Source of the DNA: Acidisoma sp035492295
GTDB taxonomy: Bacteria > Pseudomonadota > Alphaproteobacteria > Acetobacterales > Acetobacteraceae
NCBI RefSeq assembly: GCF_035492295.1
Contig: NZ_DATJJK010000021.1
Coordinates: 1 to 64,000 of the forward strand
Length of the DNA stretch: 64,000 bases
Direction: 5' to 3'
The notes under the pieces were generated by a model, which searched no databases, had not been told where the DNA came from, and saw only the letters and a program-made list of their open reading frames with translations. The translations under genes and the position numbers were made by a program. Shown here in pieces: positions 25,263-34,316 of this stretch (position 1 is its first letter; each line of letters begins with the position of its first letter).

Positions 25263-26552
25263 ATGGCGAAAACGCTGTTCAAGAATGTGATGATTTTCGA
25301 AGGAACCGGCAAGACGCTGATTCCGGGCGAGGTCTTGGTGCAGGGCAACCGCATCCAGGCGGTGGCGGCCCCGGGCGAATCACTGCCGCATGACGGGGCG
25401 CAGGTCATCGATGCCGGGGGCGCTACCTTGATGCCGGGGATGGTCAATACTCATTGCCACTTGACCTATAACAACGGAACCTCCGTAGCCGCGTTGACCG
25501 CCATGCCGGTTGAAGAGCATGTGCTGATGACCATGCATAATGCGAAGCTCGCGCTGGATATGGGCTTCACTTCGGTCATCGGCGCCGCTTCCGCCAAGCC
25601 GCGCCTCGATATTGTTATCCGCAACGAGATCAATGCCGGGAAAATTCCCGGGCCGCGCATGCTGGCGGGCTCGCCGGAATTGACCGTTACCGGCGGTCTC
25701 GCGGATGACAACCAGCTTGACGCGAAGCATCCGTCGATTTCCATCATCTGCGACGGCGCGGAGGAGTTTCGCAAGTGCGTGCGCATGTTGATCCGTGAGG
25801 GCATCGATCTCATCAAGTTCAACAATTCTGGCGATAGCTTCTGCTATCCGCGCATGGCGGCCTATGACAACCCGATGACCGACGCCGAGGTTGCGGCGAT
25901 CTGCGATACTGCGAATAATATCGGCAAGCGGATCGCCGCCCACGCACATGCGGATAGTTCCGTGCGGCAGTGCATGAAATACAATGTCGAGTTCATCTTC
26001 CACGCGACTTTCGCGACCGATGAAACGATCGGAATGTTGGAGAAGGTTAAGCACAAGCACTATATCTCGCCGGCGATCGCGGCCCGCTACAATACGACCT
26101 ACGAGGCGAAGGACTGGGGCATCACCACCGATGTCGCCGAGATGATCGGCAACAAGCGTGAGCTCGAGGAAGGCATCGTCGTGATGAAAAAGATGCATGC
26201 CGCAGGGATCAAAGTGCTGCCCTTCGGCGATTACGGCTTCGCCTGGCTGCCGCATGGTACCGAGGCGCGCGATTTGGAGCACTTCGTCAACCTGTTTGAT
26301 TTCGAGCCCTGGGAGGCGCTGCGTGCCGCGACTGCCTATGGAGGTGAGGCCTGGGCCGGCCAGTCGGGGGAGAAGATGGGTCGCATCGCACCCGGCTATC
26401 TCGCGGACATCCTGCTAGTTGATGGCAACCCGTTGCTCGATCTCAGCCTGCTACAGGATCGGCATTCCTTGCTCGCCATCATGAAGGACGGCCAGTTCTA
26501 CAAACCGTTCCAGGGACGCGTGGCGCTCGATCGTCAGATGGCGGCAGACTGA
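25263..26552 (+). CDS. Amidohydrolase family protein
   Basis: A 429-residue TIM-barrel metal-dependent hydrolase of the imidazolonepropionase/prolidase-like group. The first metal site is H64-x-H66 (NTHCHLTY). A candidate bridging lysine sits in DLIKFNNSGDS, further ligands in AAHAHAD and FIFHATF, and the late Asp in LPFGDYGFAW. The C-terminal beta-sandwich contains the usual GRIAPGYLADILLVDGNPL. It should cleave a cyclic amide, lactam or similar C-N bond in the cytosol. The ribosome site is AGAAGGGG. Its place before the binding-protein gene suggests that it uses the imported solute. Confidence 0.9.
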   Translation: MAKTLFKNVMIFEGTGKTLIPGEVLVQGNRIQAVAAPGESLPHDGAQVIDAGGATLMPGMVNTHCHLTYNNGTSVAALTAMPVEEHVLMTMHNAKLALDMGFTSVIGAASAKPRLDIVIRNEINAGKIPGPRMLAGSPELTVTGGLADDNQLDAKHPSISIICDGAEEFRKCVRMLIREGIDLIKFNNSGDSFCYPRMAAYDNPMTDAEVAAICDTANNIGKRIAAHAHADSSVRQCMKYNVEFIFHATFATDETIGMLEKVKHKHYISPAIAARYNTTYEAKDWGITTDVAEMIGNKRELEEGIVVMKKMHAAGIKVLPFGDYGFAWLPHGTEARDLEHFVNLFDFEPWEALRAATAYGGEAWAGQSGEKMGRIAPGYLADILLVDGNPLLDLSLLQDRHSLLAIMKDGQFYKPFQGRVALDRQMAAD

Positions 26553-26616
26553 CGGCGCTTCCAGCGACGGTATAGAAAAAGAAAAAGCACCAATAGCGGG
26601 AGGATAGAAAACGCGT

Positions 26617-27657
26617 ATGGATCGGAGACAATTTCTGGCCGGGGTGGCGGTGGCGGGTGCCGGCGCTGCCGGGCTCGGTTCCGCACGCTCAGCGCAAGCT
26701 GCAGGCGATGTGGTAATCGGCCTGTCGAACGGCTATTTCGGTACCGAGTGGCGCAACCAGATGGTGGCGGGTGCTCAGGCCCAGTTCGATATGTACAAGG
26801 CTCAGGGGAAAGCCTCCAAGCTGATCGTCCAGCAGGCCGGTGCGGACATCAATCAGCAGATCCAGGACATCCGCAACATGATCCTGCAAGGGGTCTCCGT
26901 CATCACGATGGATCCCAATTCCGGAACCGCTCTCGATGGGGTCATCAACGAAGCGAAGCGAGCCGGAATCCCTGTCATCGCCTTCGATCAGGCGGTCAAG
27001 AATCACTATGCGCTCAGCGTGACCATTGACCACTACGTCTGGGCGACGCGCTATGCAGATTGGATCGCCAAGACGCTCAACGGCAAGGGCAAGGTTGTCA
27101 TCATGGACGGCCTGCCCGGTAACCCGGCGGCGGAGACGCGGCGCAAAGCGGCCTTCGATACCTTCCGAAAATATCCGGGCATCGACATCGTCTGGTCAGG
27201 CTACGGCTCCTGGGATCAGGCGAAGGCGCAGGCCGTGATGGCAACCGTCATCGCGGCTCAACCTCAAATCGATGGCGCCTTTGTCGAGGACTCCATGGGG
27301 CTCGGCGTTCTGCGCGCGTTTCAGAATGCCCGCCGGCCGATCCCGGTCATGACCGGCGAGGCGCAAAAGGCCTTCCTGCTCGCCTGGAAGAAGGAGCTGG
27401 ACAGCGGCACAAAGATGCAGGCTTTCGCCCAGCCAAACCCGCCTGACATCAGCCGCAATGCCATCGGCATCGCCGTTCGGCTCGCGGCGGGCCGCAAGCT
27501 CAAGCCGCAGCCGGACAACACGATCTATTATCCGATCCATCTGGAAGTCACGGGTGCCAATCTCGACCAGACCCTGGCGGGCATGAAGGACAAACCAGAC
27601 AGCTACTTTCTGGCAGAGTGGTTCTCGGAATCGCAGCTTGATGCTCTTTTCACCTGA
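26617..27657 (+). CDS. Periplasmic sugar-binding protein, RbsB type, Tat-exported
   Basis: A 346-residue protein with a twin-arginine-like signal (D-R3-R4-Q-F-L) and cleavage likely after residue 28 (A-Q-A28). The mature part is a Peripla_BP_4 (ribose/LacI-like) fold: IQDIRNMILQGVSVITMDPN, GIPVIAFDQAV and GNPAAETRRKAAFDTF are typical. A GGGAGG site lies upstream of the ATG. Its stop is overlapped by 17 bases by the ATPase gene. It delivers the solute to the two RbsC-like permeases; the ligand could be a sugar or a nucleoside/purine-like compound, and the amidohydrolase neighbour is consistent with the latter. Confidence 0.9.
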   Translation: MDRRQFLAGVAVAGAGAAGLGSARSAQAAGDVVIGLSNGYFGTEWRNQMVAGAQAQFDMYKAQGKASKLIVQQAGADINQQIQDIRNMILQGVSVITMDPNSGTALDGVINEAKRAGIPVIAFDQAVKNHYALSVTIDHYVWATRYADWIAKTLNGKGKVVIMDGLPGNPAAETRRKAAFDTFRKYPGIDIVWSGYGSWDQAKAQAVMATVIAAQPQIDGAFVEDSMGLGVLRAFQNARRPIPVMTGEAQKAFLLAWKKELDSGTKMQAFAQPNPPDISRNAIGIAVRLAAGRKLKPQPDNTIYYPIHLEVTGANLDQTLAGMKDKPDSYFLAEWFSESQLDALFT

Positions 27658-29200
27658 TAGCCTGGTGGCGGAACCAGCCGAGGATTTCGCCGCCCTCCAC
27701 CCGATGGAGACGCTGCTTGCGGTAAGTGGGATCACCAAGCGCTTCGGCGGCGTCGTGGCGCTGGATGGTGTTGATCTTGCGCTCACGCGCGGCCGGGTGC
27801 TGGGACTGCTCGGGGCCAATGGCTCTGGCAAGAGCACGCTGTCGCGCATCATCGCAGGGGAGGTTGCCCCCGATGGTGGCACGCTGGAGTTGGAGGGGGC
27901 GGTACTGCGCCACGCCTCGCCGCAGGCGGCGGCGAGGCGTGGCATCGTCATCGCCCATCAGCACCCGAGCCTGGCGCCGGACATGCCCGTCTGGGAGAAC
28001 ATCTTTCTCGGAAGCGAAATCTGCAGCAGCAGTGGATTCATCAATCGTGCCGAGGGACGGCGGAAGGCTGCGGCTCTGCTGGACGATCTTGGCAGCCGGA
28101 TGGACATTGACAGTCCCGCGGGGACGCTGCCGGCCGCCGGACAGCAACTGGTGGAGATTGCTCGCGCCCTGGCCCGTGCACCGCGACTGCTGATCCTTGA
28201 CGAGCCAACTGCGGCGCTCGCCGCTGCCGAGGTCGCGCGGCTCTTCGCGGCCATCCAGCGGTTGACGGCCCAAGGAATTGGGGTGATCTTCATCTCCCAC
28301 CGCCTTGGCGAAATCGAGGAGATCTGCGACGATATCGTCGTGATGCAGAATGGTCGCACGGCCGGCGCCTGGACGACCTCCGGCCGATTGGATGAGGCGC
28401 GCATCCTCTCGCTGATGACCGGTGACCCCGATGCCGTGCTGCGCCCGATTGCACGGCGGATCGTGGGCGAACCTGTGCTCAAGCTGCAGAATCTTCGCGC
28501 GGGCATTGCGGTGCGCGGGGTCGATTTGGAATTGCGCCGGAGCGAGATCGTGGGGCTTGCCGGGCTGCAGGGCCAGGGTCAGGCGGAACTGCTGGAGGTG
28601 ATTGCTGGGCACAGGCGCATCGATGGCGGCACGCTCTGGCACCGCGACCGCGCCGTCTCTCCCGCGTTGCCGCGCGATATGATCCGCCGTGGCGTCTGTC
28701 TGGTGCCGGACGATCGCCTCCGACAGGGATTGTTCAGCGACGAGAGCGTTGGTGAGAATCTGGGTTTCGTGAAAGTCGCGCTGGCAAAACGTCCTTGGAC
28801 ATTGCCGCTCACAGAACTGACCCGACTGGCATCCGATGCAATCCGCCGGCTGCTGATCAAAACCGAGGGGCCGGACCAACTCGTCTCGGCGCTCAGCGGC
28901 GGCAATCAACAGAAGGTGGTGATCGGCAAATGGCTCGCGACCGATATCGAGGTGCTCCTCCTGAGTGACCCGACCAAAGGCGTCGATATCCACGCCCGAT
29001 CGGAAATCTATTCCATCATCGGGGAATTGGCGGCCGGCGGCACGACCGCCCTGATCTTCGCTTCTGAAATCCAGGAACTGCTGCTGCATTGTGACCGCAT
29101 CCTGGTGATGTATGAAGGCCGCATCGTCGAGGAATTGACGGGTGAGGCGATGACGGAGCCGCGCATCATGGCCGCCGCCTTCGGCAGGACCAAAAGATGA
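27641..29200 (+). CDS. Sugar ABC transporter ATP-binding protein, RbsA/MglA type
   Basis: A 519-residue tandem-NBD ATPase. The N-terminal NBD has Walker A G58-A-N-G-S-G-K-S65, a LPAAGQQLVEIARALA signature, LLILDEPTAAL and ISHRLGEIEEIC. The second NBD has the usual degenerate Walker A (LAGLQGQGQAELL), a clean LSGGNQQKVVIGKWL signature and LLLSDPTKGVDI, where Ser-Asp replaces the common Asp-Glu. Only one fully competent site is expected, as in the family. ATG 27641 lies inside the end of the binding-protein gene; another Met at 27704 directly before the first beta strand is possible. Confidence 0.92.
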   Translation: MLFSPDSLVAEPAEDFAALHPMETLLAVSGITKRFGGVVALDGVDLALTRGRVLGLLGANGSGKSTLSRIIAGEVAPDGGTLELEGAVLRHASPQAAARRGIVIAHQHPSLAPDMPVWENIFLGSEICSSSGFINRAEGRRKAAALLDDLGSRMDIDSPAGTLPAAGQQLVEIARALARAPRLLILDEPTAALAAAEVARLFAAIQRLTAQGIGVIFISHRLGEIEEICDDIVVMQNGRTAGAWTTSGRLDEARILSLMTGDPDAVLRPIARRIVGEPVLKLQNLRAGIAVRGVDLELRRSEIVGLAGLQGQGQAELLEVIAGHRRIDGGTLWHRDRAVSPALPRDMIRRGVCLVPDDRLRQGLFSDESVGENLGFVKVALAKRPWTLPLTELTRLASDAIRRLLIKTEGPDQLVSALSGGNQQKVVIGKWLATDIEVLLLSDPTKGVDIHARSEIYSIIGELAAGGTTALIFASEIQELLLHCDRILVMYEGRIVEELTGEAMTEPRIMAAAFGRTKR

Positions 29201-30147
29201 ACCGGAGCATGAGGGCGTTGCGACATGCCGGCGTCATCCCGAGCCTGTTGATGCTGCTCGTGGTTCTTGCACTCAACGCACGGCTGCAACCGCATTTTTT
29301 TGGCCTGCCGTCGCTCGAGGCCAATATCGCAACCTTCACGCCGACCATCATGATCTGTCTGGCGCAGGCTGTGATTGTGCTGAGCCGAGAGCTCGATCTG
29401 TCATTGGGCGCCGGGGTGTCGCTCATCAACTGCTTCATGGCAGTCGTCCCGGCCTATGCCGTCGGCGGCCCCTGGGCGCTCATGGGGCTTGCCCTGCTGA
29501 TGGCGCTCGGGCTCGGCGCGATCAACGGGCTGATCATCACGGTGCTGAAACTCCCCTCGCTCATTGCGACCTTCGCGACCGGGGCGGTGTGGTACGGCCT
29601 CGCACTGACCTTCATGCCGCAGCCCGGTGGCGAAATTGACGAGACGATCGGCAATGTCTACGGGGATACTGTTTTGGGTGTTCCCGTTCCCCTGCTAATT
29701 GTCTTTGCGGCGCTGTTGCTCTGGACCGTGTTGAGCCGGCATCGACTTGGCCGACGGATCGTCGCGGTCGGCAGCAATCCCGTGGCCGCCTACCAGGCCG
29801 GCATTCCGGTGCCGGCGGTGAAGTTCACCGCCTATCTCGTGGCGTGGCTGCTCGTCGGGCTCGGGGCCCTGTCGATTTCGGCGCAGACGCTCTCCGGCGA
29901 TGCCGGTGTCGGCACCGCCTATACGCTGACCTCGGTTGCCGCCGTCGTCATCGGTGGCATTTCGCTCGGTGGCGGGCGCGGCACACCCTGGGGGGCGCTC
30001 ATCGGTGCCCTGGTGCTGGGGATCGTCACCAATGTCATCTATTTCGCAGGAATCCCGAGCATCTGGCAGGAGTTTTTCAAGGGGCTCGTCGTTGTGGCGG
30101 CACTCGGCTTCATGGTGCTCGAACAAAGACGGACGGCAATCGTATGA
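29197..30147 (+). CDS. ABC transporter permease, RbsC type (1)
   Basis: A 316-residue permease with about 8-10 hydrophobic segments. The family signature LSRELDLSLGAGVSLIN near residue 70 corresponds to the GIDLSVG motif of ribose-type permeases, and GGISLGGGRGTPWG near residue 250 is the second conserved loop. It overlaps the ATPase gene by 4 bases and is overlapped by the second permease by 4 (ATGA), so all three are translationally coupled. The two permeases probably form a heterodimer. Confidence 0.92.
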   Translation: MNRSMRALRHAGVIPSLLMLLVVLALNARLQPHFFGLPSLEANIATFTPTIMICLAQAVIVLSRELDLSLGAGVSLINCFMAVVPAYAVGGPWALMGLALLMALGLGAINGLIITVLKLPSLIATFATGAVWYGLALTFMPQPGGEIDETIGNVYGDTVLGVPVPLLIVFAALLLWTVLSRHRLGRRIVAVGSNPVAAYQAGIPVPAVKFTAYLVAWLLVGLGALSISAQTLSGDAGVGTAYTLTSVAAVVIGGISLGGGRGTPWGALIGALVLGIVTNVIYFAGIPSIWQEFFKGLVVVAALGFMVLEQRRTAIV

Positions 30148-31088
30148 TGCGCATGGGGTTCGGCCGGCCGGTTTTGCTGCTGGCACTGACCGTTATACTG
30201 CTGATCGTCGGGCAATGGGTGTTGCCGGGTTTCGGGGGCTTGGGGCAGATCGCCAACCAGCTCAAGATCGCTGCCTTCCTCGGTCTCTTCGGGCTTTGCC
30301 AGACGGTGGTCATCGCCGCGGGCGGGCAGGGGCTCGACCTCTCGGTGGGGGCGGTCGCAACGCTCGGCGGTATCCTGGGCGCGGCCTTGATGGCGGGCAG
30401 CAATGGGATGACGCCGGTGGGCGGCCTGGCCGCCATCGTCGCTGGTTCAGGCGTCGGCTTCCTCAATGGAATCGGCGTCGCGGTTTTGGGCGTGCCGCCG
30501 CTGGTAACGACCCTGGCGCTGTCATCCGTCGTCAATGGCGGCCTGATCGTCGGCGTGTCGCTCGTGCATCCTCAGAATTCGGCGAGCCCGGGGTTGGTGG
30601 CTTTGGCCGGCCGCAGCCTCGGCGGTATGCCGAGCGTGGCACTCCTCTGGGTAGGGATCGCGATCGTCGCAATCTGGCTCTTGTCGCGCTCTGCCTGGGG
30701 GCGGCAGCTCTGCCGCACGGGTGCCAATCCCGTGACGGCGCGGCTGAGCGGCGCAAACACGGTGCGCGTGCGCGTCATCGCCTATATGCTCAGTGGCGGC
30801 GTTGCGGCCTTCGGTGGCTTCCTCCTCACGGGCTATGTCGGCCAGGCCTTCCTGGGCCTGGGCAATGCCTATGTCCTGACCAGCGTTGTCGTGGCAGCGA
30901 TCGGCGGGGTTGCCTTGGCTGGCGGCAAGGCACCCTATGCGGGCGTCGCCTGCGCCGCAATCCTGATGACGGTTCTCGTCAGTCTTCTTACCGCCATCAA
31001 TATGGGCGAGAATGGCCGACAGATCATCTTCGGCGCGACACTGCTGGTCTTTCTGATGATCGATCGCCGGCTGGCGAAAGCGAGCTGA
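30144..31088 (+). CDS. ABC transporter permease, RbsC type (2)
   Basis: A 314-residue permease, diverged from the preceding one. AAGGQGLDLSVGAVATLGG (about residues 58-76) and the later AAIGGVALAGGKAPYAG are the conserved loops. The ATG at 30144 lies on the stop of the first permease (ATGATG; 30147 would also serve). It ends the operon that began at 23102; two small hairpins follow before the convergent third block. Confidence 0.92.
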   Translation: MMRMGFGRPVLLLALTVILLIVGQWVLPGFGGLGQIANQLKIAAFLGLFGLCQTVVIAAGGQGLDLSVGAVATLGGILGAALMAGSNGMTPVGGLAAIVAGSGVGFLNGIGVAVLGVPPLVTTLALSSVVNGGLIVGVSLVHPQNSASPGLVALAGRSLGGMPSVALLWVGIAIVAIWLLSRSAWGRQLCRTGANPVTARLSGANTVRVRVIAYMLSGGVAAFGGFLLTGYVGQAFLGLGNAYVLTSVVVAAIGGVALAGGKAPYAGVACAAILMTVLVSLLTAINMGENGRQIIFGATLLVFLMIDRRLAKAS

Positions 31089-31114
31089 CCTTGCGCGTCG
31101 CAAGTCATGATGGA

Positions 31115-31176
31115 CGGCTGACAGAACAGCCGGGTTAATCTGTAGCGATCTCGGCAGGCTTGCGCCCTGCGGCAAG
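31115..31176. terminator. Two small hairpins between convergent operons
   Basis: CGGCTG (31115-31120) pairs with CAGCCG (31127-31132), followed by ggttaat. CTTGC (31159-31163) pairs with GCAAG (31172-31176). They lie in the 96 bases between the convergent ends of the RbsC-type and MalG-type permease genes. Both stems are short. Confidence 0.35.
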
Positions 31177-31184
31177 GCAGTGGA

Positions 31185-31985
31185 CTACCCTTTGACGGCG
31201 CCGCCCAGCAAAAAGCCACCTGAAAAGAATCGCGCCACGATCAGGTACAGAAGGATGACCGGCAGCGAATAGACGATCGAGAAAGCCGCAATATCGCCGT
31301 AGCGGACATTGGCGGCTGCGATGAGCCCGTAGATGGTGAGTGGCCCCGTTTGTTGGGACGGATCGCTGATCAGCACCAAGGGTACGATAAAGGATCCCCA
31401 GGCGTTGATGAAGCTGAAGATCGCGGCGGAAGCGATTCCGGGCAGTGAAACCGGCACTACGACATGGAGGATGGTCTGCAAAAGGCTCGCCCGCTCCATG
31501 AGTGCTGCTTCCTCCATTTCCCGCGGCACGCCGTCCATTGCGGTCTTGATGAGCCAAAGAGCGAATGGCAGGCTGTTCGCGCCAAGGAAGATGCCGGTGG
31601 GCACAAGGCTCAGCCAATCCATCGCCGCGAAAATCTGAAACACCGGGATGATCATGATGCCGACCGGAATGCCGGTCAGAAACAGCACCGTGACCATCAG
31701 GCCGTCCCGCAATGGGATCTGGCGGCGCGACAAGGCATAGGCGCCGAAGACACCCGGCACGACGGCGACAACCGTCGCGACAAGGGCGAGCAGCATCGTA
31801 TTCCAGAGAGACAGGAGATAGTCCGCCCGCGTCACATTGGCGAAATGCACAAAGGTGACTTGCGGCCAGTCCAGTGACCAGCTCGCGTGCTGGTCGACCG
31901 ACGCTGCTACGAGCCACAGCATGGGTGCCAGCAACAGAAGGGTCAGAATGCCGAGAACCGCGGTCGCGAGAGGGTTCGGACGCAT
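31185..31985 (-). CDS. Carbohydrate ABC transporter permease (MalG/UgpE type)
   Basis: A 266-residue inner-membrane permease with six predicted helices and the EAA loop EMEEAALMERASLLQTILHV followed by VVPVSLPG. The start MRPNPLATAV at 31985 is in front of the first hydrophobic helix; a Met 11 codons upstream would lie inside the end of the companion permease gene. It is the last gene of the minus-strand importer set (ATPase, binding protein, two permeases). Confidence 0.9.
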   Translation of the reverse strand: MRPNPLATAVLGILTLLLLAPMLWLVAASVDQHASWSLDWPQVTFVHFANVTRADYLLSLWNTMLLALVATVVAVVPGVFGAYALSRRQIPLRDGLMVTVLFLTGIPVGIMIIPVFQIFAAMDWLSLVPTGIFLGANSLPFALWLIKTAMDGVPREMEEAALMERASLLQTILHVVVPVSLPGIASAAIFSFINAWGSFIVPLVLISDPSQQTGPLTIYGLIAAANVRYGDIAAFSIVYSLPVILLYLIVARFFSGGFLLGGAVKG

Positions 31986-31992
31986 GAAAGGG

Positions 31993-32856
31993 TCAATCCT
32001 GCCGCAGCGCGCGGACATAGAGATAGGCGAAAGCGGTGGCGATCAGCACCAGCACGTCCCCCACCAGCGCGCCATAGCCGAGATTGCTGAAGGTGAATCC
32101 TTGTTGGTAGGCGTAGATCGGCAGGATGTTCGTCGCATCATTCGGGCCGCCCGCCGTCATGATGTAGGTGAGCGCGTAATTGGCGAGGATGATGAGGGTG
32201 ACGAGGAGCAGATTGGTGACCAACGTGCGCCGCATCAGCGGCAGCGTCACGAAGACAAAGGTCTGGATCCGGCTCGCATTCTCCATACGGGCTGCTTCCC
32301 GCACCTCACTTGAGATCCCGCGCAGCCCGGCACCCAGGACCATCATCGAGAAGCCAGCGGTCGCCCAGACGTTGGCAAGGATGACAATGAGCATGGGGTG
32401 GGAGTCGAGCGGGTCCGTATGACCGCCGGTGAGCAGGCTGAGAGTTCCCCCCGTGGTGCTGAAAGCGTACCAAACCATGGCCGCCGTCACGGGCGGCAAC
32501 ATCCAGGCAAGGATTGCGACCGCACCCGCCAGGCGCTGCCAGAAAATACTTGCGTGCTGCATGAGTAACGCAAGCGCCATGCCAATGACAGTGACCCCCA
32601 GGATCGATGAACCAAAGAGAAACACCGCCGTCAGCCAGAGCGAATGCCAGAAGGTACGATCCTGCCAGAGGCGCCGCAGATTGGCGCCCCCGGTGAACCA
32701 GTAGTGCTGCGCATGGACGCCGATGAGCGAGGCATTGGTGAGGCCGAGATAGAAGGCATAGGCGACCGGCAGAAGAAACAGCACGGCAAGCAGGACACCG
32801 GCCGGTGCCAGAAGCAGCAGGCCGATTCCATCCACACGCTTCCTTGCCTGGCTCAT
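31993..32856 (-). CDS. Carbohydrate ABC transporter permease (MalF/UgpA type)
   Basis: A 287-residue permease with six predicted helices. The EAA loop is EVREAARMENASRIQTFVFV followed by TLP. The start MSQARKRVDG at 32856 precedes the first membrane helix; a longer reading frame would extend into the binding-protein gene. It begins 25 bases after the binding-protein stop and is followed by the second permease after 7 bases. It forms the heterodimeric channel with the downstream product. Confidence 0.9.
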   Translation of the reverse strand: MSQARKRVDGIGLLLLAPAGVLLAVLFLLPVAYAFYLGLTNASLIGVHAQHYWFTGGANLRRLWQDRTFWHSLWLTAVFLFGSSILGVTVIGMALALLMQHASIFWQRLAGAVAILAWMLPPVTAAMVWYAFSTTGGTLSLLTGGHTDPLDSHPMLIVILANVWATAGFSMMVLGAGLRGISSEVREAARMENASRIQTFVFVTLPLMRRTLVTNLLLVTLIILANYALTYIMTAGGPNDATNILPIYAYQQGFTFSNLGYGALVGDVLVLIATAFAYLYVRALRQD

Positions 32857-32881
32857 GATGCGCTCTACCCGGCGATCACCA

Positions 32882-34246
32882 TCAGCGCGTCGCCATCTGA
32901 TCACTGCCCAGTTGATTGGCAACATAGCCCTTCATGTCACTGATCGCCTTGTCGACTGTCATGTCCTTATGCTGTGCGAGGTTTCCTGTCGCCTGCTGCA
33001 AGGCGTGTGACCACACCTCGTATTCCGCTTTCGCCGGCGTCAGCTTGCCATAGGGAAGAACCTCGGCGGAGACGGCATTATAAGGCGGCGCGAAATCGAC
33101 GAAGGCGGGTGACTTGGTATAGCTTTGCGCGGCAGGCACGAAGCCTGCCCAGTTCGCGGCATCGATCTGGCTCTGCTCCTCTTCCATCACATCCAACAAC
33201 TTCCATGCGTAGTCCTTGTGCTTGGTCGTCGCGGCGACGGCGAGGTCCCAGCCGCCGAGCGTGGTCGCGATGCCGGGCGCCTGTCCTGAAACTGTCGGGA
33301 TGGCAACGACGCCAATCGTCTGCGGCGCTTCCGCCCAGCAGGGGGAGCAGATTGTCTTTGTCCAATTGCCACCATAGTAGTTGGAGCCCACGGCGATCGC
33401 GAGTTTGCCCTTCTGGAACAGCGTCAGCGGCACGGTGACGGCGGAGGGTGAGAAAAGATCGCTCAGGCTGTCGCCTAAATCCTCATTGTACATCGTCTTC
33501 ACAAAGGTCAGTACTTCGCGCAGGCCCTTACTATCCACCACCCATTTGCCGCTGGCATCCTGAATGGTCGGATCGCTGGACCCGTTGAGCAGATTGCCGG
33601 TACCTTGCAGTAAGCCGTTGTCGCCGGAACTTGTGCCGACATTCAGCCAGAGCGGCACCACTCCGGGGACCTTGGCCTTGATCGCTCGCGCGGCGGTCAG
33701 AATGTCATCCCAGGTCTTGGGGTGCCAGTCTTCTGGCAGGCCGGCCTGTTTGAACATTGCCTTGTTGTAGTAGAGTTGACTGTCATTTTCTCCCGTGCTG
33801 ACGGCATAGACCTTGCCATCAAACCGGCCTTCCGACTGAATGGCAGACGGGAATTCCGTCCACCAGGATGCAGTTGCCAGCTCATCATCAAGCGGCAGAA
33901 GCCAGCCTGAAGATTGGAATTGACCGAGGGCAGGGGTTGGCAGTTGCGCTACGTCGGGTGCCGTGCTACGCGAACGATAGAGCAAACTCAATTTGTTGAT
34001 GATGTCCGTGTAGCCACCCGGAATCGGCACGAGTTTGACTTCGGCCTCGGGATATTTCTTGTCGAAGGCCGCCTTGACGTTGTCATACCATTTCTTGGCG
34101 AAGTCATTCGTGTCGAACACGTATTCCGAGCCGTAGGCCAGCGTGACCACGACCTTGCTTTGCGCGTGGGCGCTGACAGACACGGCGGTAACGGAGCAGG
34201 AGGCGAGAAGTGCAAGCGCCAGTCGGTGAAGTCCGGTCTTGGGCAT
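32882..34246 (-). CDS. Carbohydrate ABC transporter solute-binding protein (family 1)
   Basis: A 454-residue periplasmic protein with a Sec signal (KTGLHRLALALLASC core, cleavage probably after the A-H-A at about residue 28). The mature protein is a MalE/UgpB-like binding protein: LPTPALGQFQSSGWLLPLD, the DSQLYYNKAMFKQAGLP element, a FQKGKLAIAVGSNYY segment and a C-terminal ALQQATGN. Order and size fit a sugar or sn-glycerol-3-phosphate-type importer. The ligand is not deducible from sequence; the nearby dehydrogenases suggest a sugar, inositol or sugar alcohol. Confidence 0.9.
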   Translation of the reverse strand: MPKTGLHRLALALLASCSVTAVSVSAHAQSKVVVTLAYGSEYVFDTNDFAKKWYDNVKAAFDKKYPEAEVKLVPIPGGYTDIINKLSLLYRSRSTAPDVAQLPTPALGQFQSSGWLLPLDDELATASWWTEFPSAIQSEGRFDGKVYAVSTGENDSQLYYNKAMFKQAGLPEDWHPKTWDDILTAARAIKAKVPGVVPLWLNVGTSSGDNGLLQGTGNLLNGSSDPTIQDASGKWVVDSKGLREVLTFVKTMYNEDLGDSLSDLFSPSAVTVPLTLFQKGKLAIAVGSNYYGGNWTKTICSPCWAEAPQTIGVVAIPTVSGQAPGIATTLGGWDLAVAATTKHKDYAWKLLDVMEEEQSQIDAANWAGFVPAAQSYTKSPAFVDFAPPYNAVSAEVLPYGKLTPAKAEYEVWSHALQQATGNLAQHKDMTVDKAISDMKGYVANQLGSDQMATR

Positions 34247-34316
34247 GTCGCTGTAACTCCATTGGGATGAAAGGATGCAGTCCTTTAGGCTATGGATTCG
34301 GTCGCAGTCGAAGGTC

